From contig NC_066843.1 of the NCBI RefSeq assembly GCF_001640805.2, forward strand, positions 11,698,036 to 11,762,035: a stretch of DNA of 64,000 nt, in the 5' to 3' direction. Both the position numbers and the translations under genes were made by a program. The stretch's first letter is position 1, and each line of letters starts with the position of its first letter. Below are positions 45,071 through 57,891 of the stretch, piece after piece. The DNA is from Lates calcarifer. Taxonomy: Eukaryota > Chordata > Actinopteri > Centropomidae. The notes under the pieces are model-generated. The model was not told the origin of the DNA and did no database searches. It saw only the letters and a list, made by a program, of their open reading frames with translations.

Positions 45071-45572
45071 CAGCCTACAAGAGTCAATGTACTTGACACT
45101 AGTGGCAAGGTGGAGTGGAGTTTCTAAAGGGAGATGTGAGAGAGTCCTTTGCTGCAATGCTCTGTCAGTGTCTTTCTGTCTCTTGTGTCTTTCTCACCTG
45201 CGCTGAATGACAGCAAAAGCCCCAGACAATCATTCTGTCCTGAATGTGTGCGAGAAGGCAAGAGAGGGAGAGCGAGAGAGGGAGAGAGCTGTCAGCCTCT
45301 CTGGCTAACCATCTAATAGGTTGCCATACTGAACTGACATGTGAAGGCTATGGGAGCATTAGTCCTGAAATGAAAAAGAGAGATGAGAGAGGGAGGGAGA
45401 GAGACAGGGGGAGAGAGATTGGATATGCGGCGAGTGTGCTGTGGAGTCGGCAGCCCTTATCAATGCATCTGTCTATCCATCCGCACCACACGGCCTCATC
45501 TCCTCTATGATCTCCACCCACCCCAGTCTTCCGCCTCCTCGCACCATCCCTCACCCTCTCTCTCTCTCTCTT

Positions 45573-45604
<32 letters not shown>

Positions 45605-46900
45605 GCTCTTTCTCTATCTCACCCAGAGAGAAGAGAAGGGAAGGACAGAGATGAAAGGAGGAAGAAGAAATATAGTTGGGGGCGAGCCAGGGAGGGCTGA
45701 GTGAGCGCATAAGACAGGGGAGGAGGGTGAGAGGAACAGAGCAAGGGGATAAGAGCCAAGGACACAGAGAGGGAGAGAGAATCTCAGATGTTTAATTTAC
45801 GGTCGTTCCCGCTGCAGACAGATGTGTGAGATTGGAGGAAGACAATCAAAGAAATGGAGATAAACAGACAACAAGATAGACAAGGAGACAGCCAGATACA
45901 CGGACAGACGCGCTGATAGACAGCCACACAGACAGGCAGACAGACAGAAAATAGCTTGGCCGTCTAACATCTCTTTCTCTCTGACAGCAGTTATTGAGCT
46001 GCTTTTTACCAAGTGGAGCGACACCAAAGACTTGAACCTCTCACAGTGCCTTTACCCTCAATTTATCTTTTGTCATTTGTCACTCCTTTTTTTTTTCTAG
46101 CCCTCTCTCACAGTTCCCATTTCAATCTATTGTGAACCATCAAAGGTAATTTATTTTAAATTGCTGCACCGCCGTGATCCGAAGTGAAACTGCATCGCTG
46201 CGTTGGTTTGGTCCAGTTACAACCGTTGTAATGCTTCCGTGAGCTGGATGAAAATCCGCCGTGCCCAGCAGATATGGTTGCATGTAAACTGCTATAGCTC
46301 TAAAATCACTCAGCAGACAGCGGAGGACGACACAGTATGACATTTAATGCTGCTAACATAATGTGTTTTTGTGATAACTTTCGTGGAAATTCCTCTCTAT
46401 AGCTGGATCATAGTGTGCATAGATTGGTAGGTGAATCATTTCCAAAACAAGTAAATTCCCCATTTGTTTGTTGTCGTGGTAGTAATGTTGTATGTGTTAC
46501 AGTAGGGATGTAATGATTCTGAAACTGAGACTGAATCTGCGATAAAAACATCCACAATTTTTGTATTTCCATACAGGAAGACAGAACTGCAATACACCCC
46601 AACCCCAACCTTCTGCCCCCACTTCTGAACTCTCATTATGTAATTAATGTTGATTTCTCAATCAACACTGTGACACATGTAGATCACATTTTGTAAATAT
46701 TGGTTTCTAGCTGTGTGTGTGACTGACTGTTTTGGTCCAATCATGACTGAATGATCAAGCACAAGCACCCAAAAAAGCAAAAACAACAGAAAAATGAGAT
46801 ATGAACCAGAATGGTTACATTCCTGAGTTACTGTATAAACCAAGTTTAGACCGGCATGATGTTAATCTCTTATTGCACTATAAATTACAGGTAGATAGTT
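45071..46900. other. Noncoding
   Basis: A TC tract at 45551-45612 flanked by GA-rich sequence, and a GACA-rich patch at 45890-45950. The rest is ordinary AT-rich sequence with no recognised feature. Confidence 0.5.
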
Positions 46901-48800
46901 TTTGCATTACACCAGAAATGGCCTGAAGGTGTTTTCAAACTTATTGTTTGTTTTTGCTGTCCACAACGAGTTGATGAACTTTGTCTGCCCAGGTATCAAG
47001 AAGACAATGTACTTTGTTGCTAGTCCAAGTCAGACTTTGTTTCTCTGGTTAGCTGTTGGCAACTGGTGATTTCACTCATCCACATCCCAGTACGCAGAGT
47101 GGGCTACACCTGGCTGTGGGGAGGGTTTAGCTCAAACTTCCACAGTATGCCTTGTGGTTGGGTCAGATCGAGGTCAGATCAACAACGTTACCAGCCTTTG
47201 ACAACTCCAACAACATGCAAAGAAGTCTGACATGATTGACGTAGAAATATAAACATCATGCCCTTTGCAAAAATGATTTTTTCTGACACTTTGTGTGTGT
47301 GTGTGTGTGTGTGTTGTGTGTAATATATCAACTTCCACTTAGGCTGTAATTAATTGTCAATGATTGTCTTAGGAAGTGCATGCAGACCTTCACACAAACT
47401 CTAATTTCCCCTTTCCCACTTGCCCTGGGCTATAATAATTGGTCTCACACACACATACATACAAAGCTGCACTTATGTGTGTGTGTGTGGCAACACTGGG
47501 CAGCCAGACGGACAGACAGAAAGCATTGAGCAGAAGACTCATGAGAGATTTTGATAATTAACTTTCTAATAAAGTAGAGGAGACAGAGTGCATGTATGTA
47601 CACGTGTCTGTGTGTGTCTTCCAAGTGTGTGCCTATCTGTGCCTCTGATTCCAAGTGTGTGTCCATTGCATCTGCGTGTTTAGGGTGGGCTGCAAAAGTT
47701 AGTTGCCTAAATATCCGTGTGTGTACATGCACGCATCCAAGTCTGTGCGTGAATGAGTGTGTATGTGTGTGAGTGCGAGTGTGTGTGTGGGGAGGTGATA
47801 AGCACCTGAGCCCTGAGGCAGCCTTCAGATTTCCCCTCACGTCCTCGGTGAAATCAGCCCAATCACTGCACTGTCATCTGCCTGCCACCAGAGAGAGGCC
47901 TGTGCCGCATACTGACAAGCTCATTTGCCTAGCAGTGCGCTCACACGCAAGCACGCGTGCACATATACACAGGCACGCACACACACCCGTGTGCACATGC
48001 ACTAGCGCTCTCTCACATATGCCCACTAGGTCTACCACTTTCTCCCAAAATTGAGTTCAAACAAAACCACTCTGGGAGACATTTGTTGGATTTGTTTTTT
48101 TTGCAGGGGAGAGAAAATGTTTCCTTCTTGATTCATATCCAAATTGAAGTGTCATTGTTTATGAGAAGGATGGGGCCGGGCTGCCAGCTGAACACTTTAA
48201 CCCCAACCACATCATCAAATAACTTATTATTGTTCAGATAAATGCCCTCGCTCGTTCGAGTTGCATTAATAATTCATCTGTTGAGGGAGGCAGAAAAAGC
48301 TTCGCAGTGACTTTAAACAATTGACTTTATTCCATTATTATCACTTTGTTGAGAAACTTAAAGGCCCTGAAGACCTATTTTTTTTCAATCAGCTTCTTAT
48401 TATGAAGGTGGAGGTCCGACCTGAACATTCAATTTTTTTGCCACAGTTTGCACAGTTTGGGTTATTTTGCTTGAGAAATTGCTAAATTTGTCTTCTTATT
48501 GATTTGAAGTGGCCATGGCCTCAGCTGGAAAAGGGTGATATCACATATGTCTGTGCACCAGTTGCAATTTTGCAACATTTTAAAGGTCAAATTTCAATCA
48601 AACCACACCCAATTCTCAATAGATTATAACCACAGATGTCTTTCCCGCTAAAAAGTTTAAGTTGGATTGTTACTGGATATATTAACATACTTAAGATTTG
48701 AAACCACATCATATGCAGCATGCTCTCTGTAGGTACAGAAATAGACTGAAACTACAGACGCACATGCTACACTCACAGATGAAAACACACATTACAAATA
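46901..48800. other. Noncoding with DR5 element and CNE-like island
   Basis: A DR5 motif lies at 47160-47176, GT tracts at 47291-47320 and CA-rich sequence at 47940-48000. 48050-48500 is non-repetitive and homeodomain-site rich (TTAATAATTCAT, AATTGACTTT). No exon was recognised. Confidence 0.45.
47160..47176 (+). promoter_or_regulatory. DR5 retinoic-acid-response-type element
   Basis: GGGTCA GATCG AGGTCA fits RGKTCA-N5-RGKTCA, the canonical RAR/RXR arrangement. The nonamer GGTCAGATC also occurs as an exact direct repeat at 47161 and 47172. Motif match only. Confidence 0.4.
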
Positions 48801-48967
48801 AACACAGACACTCTCCCTGCCCCCTCTACACACACACACACACACACACACAAATTGGTGTGACATCTTTGTGACCTAAAAATGTCCCCAAAGCAACATA
48901 CAGGGACAGACAGTGGCACAGAGGGAGCGAGGGAGCGCATTAACGACACAGGCTGAAACAGGATGTG

Positions 48968-49020
<53 letters not shown>

Positions 49021-49512
49021 GAGTCTCTGAGTGTGTGCGAGCAGAATGTCGGGGAGTTCACTGGTGTGCATGTGCGAGAAAGAGAAAACATGGAGAATGT
49101 ATTAATTCTGCATGTGTTTATGTTATGTGTGTGTTTTGTGAGCATGCCTGGTGGCAGAAGCCACACAGAGCGCTGTACTCCTGTCAGTGCGATTAGAGGG
49201 CTGCACAAACATGGTGAGAGGGGAGAGTGGGAGAGAGAGAGAGGGAGGGAGAGAGACAGAGAGACAGGGTAGAGGGGGAGGGATCTTTTGAAGGAGGGAG
49301 GTGAGGGAGGGAGTCTTCAAAGAGTAGGAGGCGGTGGACACAGTATTTCTCTCCCTCCCTCTCTCTCTCTCTCCCTCTCTCTCTCCCTCTCACTCTCTCA
49401 CTCACACACTCACACACACGCATACACACCCAAGGGTACAGTGAGGTCACCTTAGCCCTGGCCAACCCTCGTGTCACTGTCAAAGTTTCAGTTTCACATG
49501 AACACAACTCTC

Positions 49513-49554
<42 letters not shown>

Positions 49555-50210
49555 TTCACCTTGTCTCTCCTTCCTAACCCCAAAGGAGGCCGTTGTGTGT
49601 GCGCGAGAGTGTCCTGTGTGCGTGTCTCTGTGTTTGATGAGAGGTTTCCATGACAACAGCAGCATCGGCAACCCCCATGGGCTCATTTACATATTCAAGT
49701 GCAACAGTGTAGTTGAATTACAGCCGGAAATTGAATGGCTCAATCAATAGAGTGGTTGAAGGGGAGGGAGGGAGGGATGGATGGGTAATGGATGGATGGA
49801 TGGATGGAAGGAAGGAAAGACAGGAGGAGGAGAAGGAAAAGGGGTTGGGGTGCAGATGATGCAATGGGCCATCATTTTGTGTATATCTGTGTGTGTGTGC
49901 ATCCCCTCTTTTTGGACAACCCATTTTTTTTTTTTATTGTCCTCCAGTGGTTAAAAGGGACCTGAAATGGAGTGTGTGTGTGTGTGTGTGTGTGTATAGA
50001 GTGGCAGAGTGGTGGCAGAGCAGGCCGTCATTTTGCTGTTGAAGCTGTCAGATTCACAGTGACATTCAAAGCCCCCACCCCAACACTTCCATTACCACAC
50101 TACACAGCACAAACACGCCCACTGCAGACACACACATACACATGACAGACACACGCACACACAAAAACTCACTTTAAAAGAGAAGGAAAATGATTTGGAG
50201 GGATAGTAGA
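48801..50210. other. Noncoding, microsatellite-rich
   Basis: CA at 48828-48852, GT at 48972-49017, GA at 49228-49262, TC at 49351-49410, CA at 49519-49553, GGAT repeats at 49775-49820 and GT at 49973-49995. An imperfect X-box GTTTCCATGACAAC lies at 49644-49657. Confidence 0.6.
48972..49017 (+). repeat. (GT)n microsatellite
   Basis: Pure GT tract of about 46 nt. Confidence 0.95.
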
Positions 50211-50910
50211 AGACAGTAATTGGCACAATTCAAATATTACAAGTGTAACCTTTCCACTTTTCTCAGAAAGCACTTTAGACTATTCAGTTGTGGTCATTTG
50301 AATTCTGCCTCTTCTAGTCTAATCTGTTCTAGCATGGATTGGGCCATGTGACAATAAATACCATGAGAGCACAGAAACATGTAAAAGTCAAAGATTTTGC
50401 TGCACCACTTGAGGCCTTATATTTTTCTGTTTTGGGCAATGTTGCATCAATGTGTTGTATCCTTGAGGTGCTGAATCAATTTCTATCCTCTTAAAACATT
50501 TGTACCACCGATTTTAAATCCAGCATTGTTTACGTTGCTGTCTGTCAGTGGAGTATTACGAAACCACTGGCATGAGTGTGTATTATTTAACAAGAGTGGG
50601 TGCAAATGTGGAGTCACTCAAAAAACTGTTCTGTAGTGGGACTAGAGGTAAATAAATAAATAAACCTCCAGAGAGCACCTTTAAGAGATTATTTTTTTAG
50701 ATCCTCTTTGATTTTTTCATCACTTCTAAATTTTACTTTGCTAAAAAATATTAAACTAAAACATGAAGAATAAAGAAATTAAATTGTTCATCTGGTCATA
50801 ATCTAGCCTGGACACCCCCCCCGGGGTAACAAGATAAATGTGAGGGTATGCAGGTCACAAACAACAACAGGAAATAGGGAAAAAAACAACAACACAGGAT
50901 TATGTCTTTT

Positions 50911-51222
50911 AGCTCTATTTTTGGTCTCTGGCAGCTCCTGAGGGAAATATTTTGCTCTGTAGCTGGTAAATACTCTACTTTGTTCACCAGCTGCTGTTTG
51001 GTGCCTGAGCAGGTAGTGCACAGTGGGCTTTAAAGCAAAGCTGCGGATGGACAATTAGACAATGAGCTGAAACTCGCTATAAAGCTTCATAAAGCCGAGT
51101 ACGAGCTGCAGACTCAGGTGATAATTCTCTGTTGGTTGATCTCCATGAGTGCCCTCTTTCATGGTGTTGCACTGTCTGTAGTTATCTGATACACTGTTAT
51201 TGTAGAAATATGAATTATAGCC
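50911..51222 (+). mobile_element. Interspersed repeat, copy B
   Basis: A second, more diverged copy of the element at 44740-45070, in the same orientation, followed by a T run of about 21 nt at 51223-51244. Upstream sequence (50640-50690, CTCCAGAGAGCACCTTTAAG) may belong to an adjacent repeat. Confidence 0.65.
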
Positions 51223-51244
51223 TTTTTTTTTTTTTTTTTTTTTT

Positions 51245-52690
51245 AGAATTGAATAATCTAAGAGGGAAACTTTTTGGTTGAACTGGCCACCACCTAGTGA
51301 CACTTCCAGCCTGTGATGATGGGTCACAAGCCAAAAAGGTTGAGAATCACTGATACAGTCCATTCAAACTGCTCTTGAGTTTTAATAGTCCTCTTAGTTT
51401 ACTACACATGGTCATTCACAGGAATATTACAAGAGGATTTTATTTAGGAGTCCAAGCTGCTGTGACTCTGTTCTGATTTCAAATCATTTGAAAAAGAGGA
51501 TGGAAACCGAAATCATCATCTGCATCACATGTGGCCCGGCCCAGCTCTCTTCTGCTGACCGAACAGATACACCAGGGACACGATACCCGTGGCCCACTTT
51601 CTCAAAGGCAACCTGCCTCTCTCCTCCTCCTCCTCCTCTTCCTCTGTGTGTCCGAAGGCCAAAGTCTATCTTAGCATCAGCGTGCCACGGGGAAAGTGGA
51701 TCAATCACAGCTTTATTATGATGAGTGAGTTAGGGCAGGTGTGTGAGAGAAGTAAATGGCACTACATTATGCAGTGCAATAACTTTTCATAACAGGAGGC
51801 AGCCGCAAGAGGCACGCGGCACAACAAGATGTTTACATAAACAGAAAGGGGAGGATGCTGACTGTGTATATTTGGTGGTGTATGTGGGCGTGTGCGTGTT
51901 GCAATAACACAATGCGTTTGTGCTGTGTATCTATAGACGTTAGACGTGTGTTTACTGGTGTTTTTTAATAGATGTGTTTTTTTTTTCTGCAACCAGTGTG
52001 TACATATGTATCCTAGGTTGTGGATATTTACAGATGTGTCTGCGCACGGGCGTGTGATTTTGGTGCAGTGGCGTAACGGAATGCTGGACCGAGGACGAGA
52101 CTATTATCATCAGTTGCTGGGACAATGGAGCCCCAGTGGTCACAGGGACAGAGGAGTGTGAAGGGAGGAGGAGGAGACAGGAGGAGTAAGAGCAGGATGG
52201 GGGAAGGGGGCAGAGTCTGCTGGAGGAATCAGTGATGGGGAAAATGGATGGAGGGGGGGGGGGGGGCATTAATGGCCTGCAGACACAGCTGGCTGCAAAC
52301 ACCCAAGGACAGAGAGACCCGAAAGAGTGAGAGACAGGCAGAGAGAGAGAGAGAAAGAAAGAAAGAGAGAGACGGAGGGAGCGACAGCGACGGTGGAGTG
52401 TGTGGTGTGTGTATGGGGGGGACGATAAAAATAGAGGAGGAGAAGGAGTGCAACAAAGGCGCCTCGACATCACAACAGACGAGGGATGGAGGGAGGGAAG
52501 GCTATTTTCTTGTCATGCTTTTTGCATCTGTTTTTCGCCCACCATGGCAAACATATACACACTGCGCACACACGCACACAGAAACAAACACATGGGCACT
52601 GCTACCATGCGTGTCAATGAATTATCCATGGAACAATGGTGGCTCTTCACATTAATGAACATAAACGAGGGGACAAAGATAGAGGGCTGA
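51245..52690. other. Noncoding
   Basis: Contains CTC repeats at about 51620, a T run at about 51976, a G run at about 52254 and GA-rich sequence at 52327-52380. No exon was recognised. Confidence 0.5.
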
Positions 52691-52694
52691 GGCT

Positions 52695-53005
52695 AAAACA
52701 GCATGAAATTCTCTTCAGCTGATTGCCTTCGGTTCCAAACATTCACAACAATAATTACCATTTGATTAGAGGATCGTCAATTATATTTCAAAATCTTCTC
52801 TGATGATGCATATGAAAGGTCATCGGATGACATCATTTCCACCCCGCAACACTTAGACGGTGCTGACTATTCGGCGATGAAACTTATTTATCAGTACACA
52901 TGCCCATACCTCTGTGTTTCCTACATTACCCATAACCCCCAGATCCTCTCATCATTAGTACCTCAGCTGTTAACCTTGACGGTGACGACGAATATATTAG
53001 CAAGG
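52695..53005. other. Strong candidate conserved noncoding element
   Basis: Non-repetitive, with clustered transcription-factor-like sites: CAATAATTACC, TCAATTATATTT, a POU-like ATGCATATGAAA (52806-52817) and a CRE-like TGACATCA (52828-52835). It ends at a GT microsatellite (53015-53048). Confidence 0.35.
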
Positions 53006-53015
53006 GAAAAGGTGT

Positions 53016-53047
<32 letters not shown>

Positions 53048-53760
53048 CAGTGCCTATTTCCGAGCATGTGGCTGCTTGAATGAGACAGGAATATGCAATC
53101 ATGCGTCATCCCGAAAGTGAGATAGAGGGGCGGAGAGGGGAAGAGTGATAAAAAAAAAAAGGAACAGACCCAATAATGAAGTGTAATGGGGGTGAGGGTA
53201 GCATGTTGAAAAGGGAGAAGATTGGTGTTAGACTAGCAGATGTGAGCTGAAGATGGAAAAAGGCGGAAGGAGGAAAAAGGGAAGAAGGGAGAAGAGAAGG
53301 GGGTATGGTGGGTGGCGGGCTGGGGAGAGGAGAGGAAGAGAGGAGGTGGGTTATAGGATGTTGACGGAGCAGCGAAGAGAATGACGGAAAGACTGAAATA
53401 GAGAGCTGAGACACACTGTGAGAGAGATGTCTGTGCACACCAGTGAGAGGAAGAGAGTGAAATAAGAGGTTGGTTGGGGGGGGAGGGGGGAGAGCATAAA
53501 AGGTTAAAGAAAGGGGAGCTGGGGAGAGAAAAATGGGTAGCGGAAGAAGAGACAGGAGAGGAACAGTGAAAGATGGAGGCACTGAGAGAGAAGATAAAGA
53601 GAGTGAGATGGGGGTAACTCAGAGGAGGGAAGGGAGAGAAGAGGCTGCAAAGCAGAATGCTATACTGAAGGATGGAGCTGTTAAAGGGATGAGGTGGAGA
53701 TACAGAAAGGGATGGAGCGAAGAGGAGGAAGAGGTGTGATGTCAGGAGAGGGACATGTGG
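53006..53760. other. GT microsatellite and purine-rich tract
   Basis: GT at 53015-53048, then about 600 nt of + strand purine-rich sequence (53105-53745) with an A run at 53150 and G runs near 53480. Confidence 0.75.
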
Positions 53761-53899
53761 ATGAATGAGAGTAGATCTGATTTCTCTTCCCCTGAGAGGC
53801 CTTCACAAAGTCGCAACAAAATAAAAAAGGAAAAGAAGCAATCACTGCTACTGTCGAATTACTTACTCATCTTTAAGGATAAGAAAAAAGTGTATCTAT

Positions 53900-54520
53900 A
53901 TTTTTCTTAGTGTCATCAAATCCCAAAACCAACAATGTTAAAGTTCAACTGTCTTTCAGCTGATTCATTTAGATGAAAGTGCGAGTGATGGTGGTTTTAA
54001 GACTGTTTTCCCAGTTGATATCTCTGTAGGGGATATTGTCACTGTCAGAGGAGGCAGAGGTGAAGGTTTTTTAAAAATCATAATTACAGTCAAAATTATA
54101 TAACATAAGTGCAGCAAATGGAACTTCCCTACACAGTTTCATTTCCTAGAAAAGACTGACTAAATAATTTCCTAAAACAGCTGCACTGTCGTGTTTAGTA
54201 AATGTTACCCGAAATGGAAGTAAAGACTGCATTTGTTGGGAACTATTTTCAGCCACATATTAATAAATATTATTGAGTATGTACTGCAACAGTCCAGTGT
54301 AGGTAGGATCTGCTCAAAATGAACTACACTTCCCTTGTTCCACCTAATGATGGAATGAATGTCACGCACTACAACGCTGTGGCTCACTGATGTGTTTTTA
54401 ATCGTTTTTGGACAACAATGGAGGCCTATGGCACAGAGGAGTAAGCTACATTAAGCAAAAATACAGAATGTTTCCAGCCTTGTCCCTTAAACGTACATCT
54501 GATGCAGTTGCTCATCTGTT
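53900..54520. mobile_element. Possible old interspersed repeat(s)
   Basis: Non-coding sequence with segments such as GGACAACAATGGAGGCCTAT that I recall as recurrent in fish genomes. No terminal repeats were confirmed and no second copy was found in this window. Confidence 0.25.
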
Positions 54521-54589
54521 TGTGTGCAAGCTCAGTATGTGCTTCTGTTATATGTGATTGAGTGTGTGTGTGTGTGTGTTGGTGGGTGT

Positions 54590-54960
54590 CAAACCACATG
54601 AATAAATATGGCCACGGAGATAGCCCAGGGTTTGTTGACTTCTCTGATGTTTAAATTTGTGCTGTGGCTTCTCCCAGCAAAGCTTGTGACTCACTCTCTG
54701 ATACAAGCTAACACGCTAAAAGCAACACTGGGTCAACGCTAACCTATTCTAATTTAATGCTGGGGGGTAAAACTGCTTAGGTAGCTGTGAATTGTTGCCA
54801 GCCTTAGCTAATTCCCCCCACCCGAATGACTAGGCTAGTTGTTTTTCAAGAAGATCGATGTGTGCGAGAGTGTTAGATGGCGCCTCATGCTAATAACATC
54901 GACACGGATTTTGATATTAGCCAGCTAAGCTAATGCATTCTAATGCATTCCCTGCTGCTT
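54590..54960. other. Candidate conserved noncoding element
   Basis: Non-repetitive AT-balanced island with several GCTAA/TTAGCTAATT motifs between a GT tract and low-complexity DNA. The GCTAA repetition may instead mark an old repeat. Confidence 0.25.
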
Positions 54961-56535
54961 GTCTGTTATAAGTGTGTAGCATCCTGTCTGACTCACCGAG
55001 ATCTCATTACAGAGCTCTCTGGTCATACAGACCCCTGTCACCGGCCTCTCCTTCCTCCATCCATCCATCCTTCACTCCATCCCTCGCTTGTCTCATCCAT
55101 CTCTCTCTTCACTCCTTGCCCCTCTTCTGTCCTTCTTCTATCCTGGTCTTTTTTGTATGCATTGCTATGTAGTCTATATTGCTGCAGGTGAGAGTTGATG
55201 CTTATGCATGAGTGTGTGTGTGTGTGTGTGTGTGTCTTTGTCAGCACAGGTTAGTGAGCATGCATGCATTGGCTAAAGAGTGTGTATGCATGTAAATTCA
55301 GGCTTGTGTGTGTGTGTGTTTCTCCATCGTGAGGAGAGACACGGTTGAATGAACTGGAACTTGATCTTGATTTTGCTTGCATGCACATGCACGCAGGCAC
55401 AAACATGAGAGCAAATGCAAACTCTCTCTCTCTCTCTCTCTCACTCTCTCACTCGCTCTCCTCTCTCTCTCTCTCTCTCTCACGCACACACACACACACA
55501 GTGCTATATTGTGGCATTACAGATGGCTTCTCCGCAGCCCAGCTGTGCTTTGCGCATATTTGCCCGTGTGTTTCTATGTGAGTGTTTACGTGTGTGCACA
55601 TGTGATTGATTACTATTCTTACTCTCTCCCAGGTGCTTCTACTATTCAACAGCCTTCACTCTCTCTTTCTTCTTTTCTTTCATTCTTACCTTCCTTCTTT
55701 GTGTAAAGGCTCAACACACATGGTTTTATCTCCACAAAAGAGATGATAGGTATAATAAAGCAATATTAAAGCACAGAATAGCCTGGCAGCTCCATTCTCT
55801 GCATTCATTATGTTTTGCTCACCACAGCGGAAATACATGAAAGTGAGATAATTGATGATATCAAATTATAATTTAATTTCAATTTTTGGCTCAGGCTTAT
55901 CCCTCATCTCAGCCTCAGGTGACTTTGTGTTTTGTGTGTGAATGTGTGAGTGCGTGTGTGCGTGTGTGTGTGTGTGGGCTCTCATTCTGGCTACCATGGC
56001 TACGGCTAGGTCAGTCGATAGACATCTGAGCGAGAGGTCGTTAGCTTCTCCCTCATGTTTTCTCTGCATGAGAACATTAGCAATTAGCCAGATCCCGACT
56101 CCGGGTGACTGAGCAGCACACCTTGGGATGTGGCTATCATCTAAATCACAAGCCAACATGAAGTCCATCTCTGACGTCTGTGCCATGATTGTTTGTTTAT
56201 ATTTTTTCACTTGGTGTTTTGTTCTTTGTTTGGAAGAGTATGGTTGATTTCGCTCAGTCCACCGTGCGAGTTGTGTACTGTTGGGCCCAGTTTCTGAGGG
56301 TTTTTTTTGTTTGTTTGTTTTTGTGCCAAAACCTTGACTGTTAGTTGTTAGCGTTTGACGTGCGTTTGACGTCTGAGATGTGTGTGTGTGTGTGTGTATG
56401 TGTGTGTGTGTGGGTGCATAGGTGTGTGTATCCAAGGTGATGGACCAGCTCTGACAATAACACTCTGATAAAAAAAAATCTCCTCTGCCCCCGCACTACA
56501 CCCACCTCCGCAATGCCGCAACCTCTTTCTCAGAG

Positions 56536-56587
<52 letters not shown>

Positions 56588-56599
56588 AGAAAAGCAAAC

Positions 56600-56641
<42 letters not shown>

Positions 56642-56893
56642 GAGAAGGAAAGCAAACAGAGATAGAACGGGGAATGAAAAGCAGAGAGATACTGAGCAGC
56701 AAACAAAAATAGCGATGGAAGGAGAGAAACAGTTGGAAAACAAACTGAAGGAGCGTCAAACAGACAGAGGCGCTCCATTATCACACTGAACGCTGCTTTT
56801 GACTTTGTCTGCCATCCACATACCAATGCACATTGTTAACCCTCCCCCATGCCCCCACTCCCCACACACACACCTCCAACCACTAGCCCTCCT

Positions 56894-56907
56894 GTCACCA
56901 CAGCAAC
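56894..56907 (+). promoter_or_regulatory. RFX X-box-type site
   Basis: GTCACC AC AGCAAC fits GTNRCC-N2-RGYAAC. A further half-palindrome (AGCAACC on the minus strand) lies at 57067-57082. Confidence 0.35.
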
Positions 56908-57363
56908 GGCCCATTGTCTGCGCCCGTCAGCATGCCAGTGTGCCCACCGTACCCAGATTTGGCATCGGGCCTGTGCCCACTTTCAGATCACACAAGCAGA
57001 GCGCCGTTCATTCACTTCACTGCCTGTCTGCCTCGCTGGCTGGCTGGCGGGCTGGCTGTGTGGCACTGGTTGCTATGGAAGCTAATTCACAGGCAGTGAA
57101 CTCACTTTGTGTCCATAGCGTGGAGGCAGTCAAGCTAAACATACGCACACATGCATGTAAGCGGACATGCACATGCAACCTAGCAACAGCCCTGAATATT
57201 CAGTATGGCTAATGTGCTCAGTGGGGTGTGTGTGTGTGGGGGGGGTCCATGAGGGGACGTGACGTCTTTCCACGTCCTTTGGTTCCACCTGCAAAATCAT
57301 TCAGTCTAATGTCATAGAAATACAGACTTGAAATGCTGCGCTGTAATTGGTTTCTGAGTTGAC

Positions 57364-57376
57364 AGGTCAAAGTTCA
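57364..57376 (+). promoter_or_regulatory. DR1 nuclear-receptor-type element
   Basis: AGGTCA A AGTTCA: direct repeat with a one-base spacer, the HNF4/PPAR/RXR/COUP-TF arrangement, inside a non-repetitive stretch (57280-57560). Motif match only. Confidence 0.35.
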
Positions 57377-57860
57377 AAGAAACTTAATTATGTATTTATG
57401 TGTGGGAGGAGGAATGTTTCTGCACCTGAGTTATGCAGCTCGCTGACCTTAAACCTTCCTGGTGGATGGATGCATGTACTTCAGCTTGAATTCCTCAGTT
57501 ATAACATCATCTGCTCATCGGCATGCGGGGGACTGAAGAGGTTTAGCAATATGATTTCATAATGAATCAATGGATGGGAATAAGTGCCTTTAAAAGAAAT
57601 GGTTAAATGTTATATTTGTAGGTTTTAAGGTGAGGGGAGCTGGTGAAGTGCAATCTGTCCCATGACTAAGCCAGGAATATAAATGTTCTTTTAATACAGA
57701 TAAATGTAATGGTTGTGTGTGTACGTTTATTATAGGATGGGGAATGACATCCTGTCAGGCAGAGAGGCAGTTAACTGTGCCCTAAGTGCTCTCCTCAGGG
57801 GAGTCTCTTTATCCACCAAGGAAAAAAAGAAAAAAGAAAAAAAAAGAAAAAAAAAAAAAC

Positions 57861-57891
<31 letters not shown>

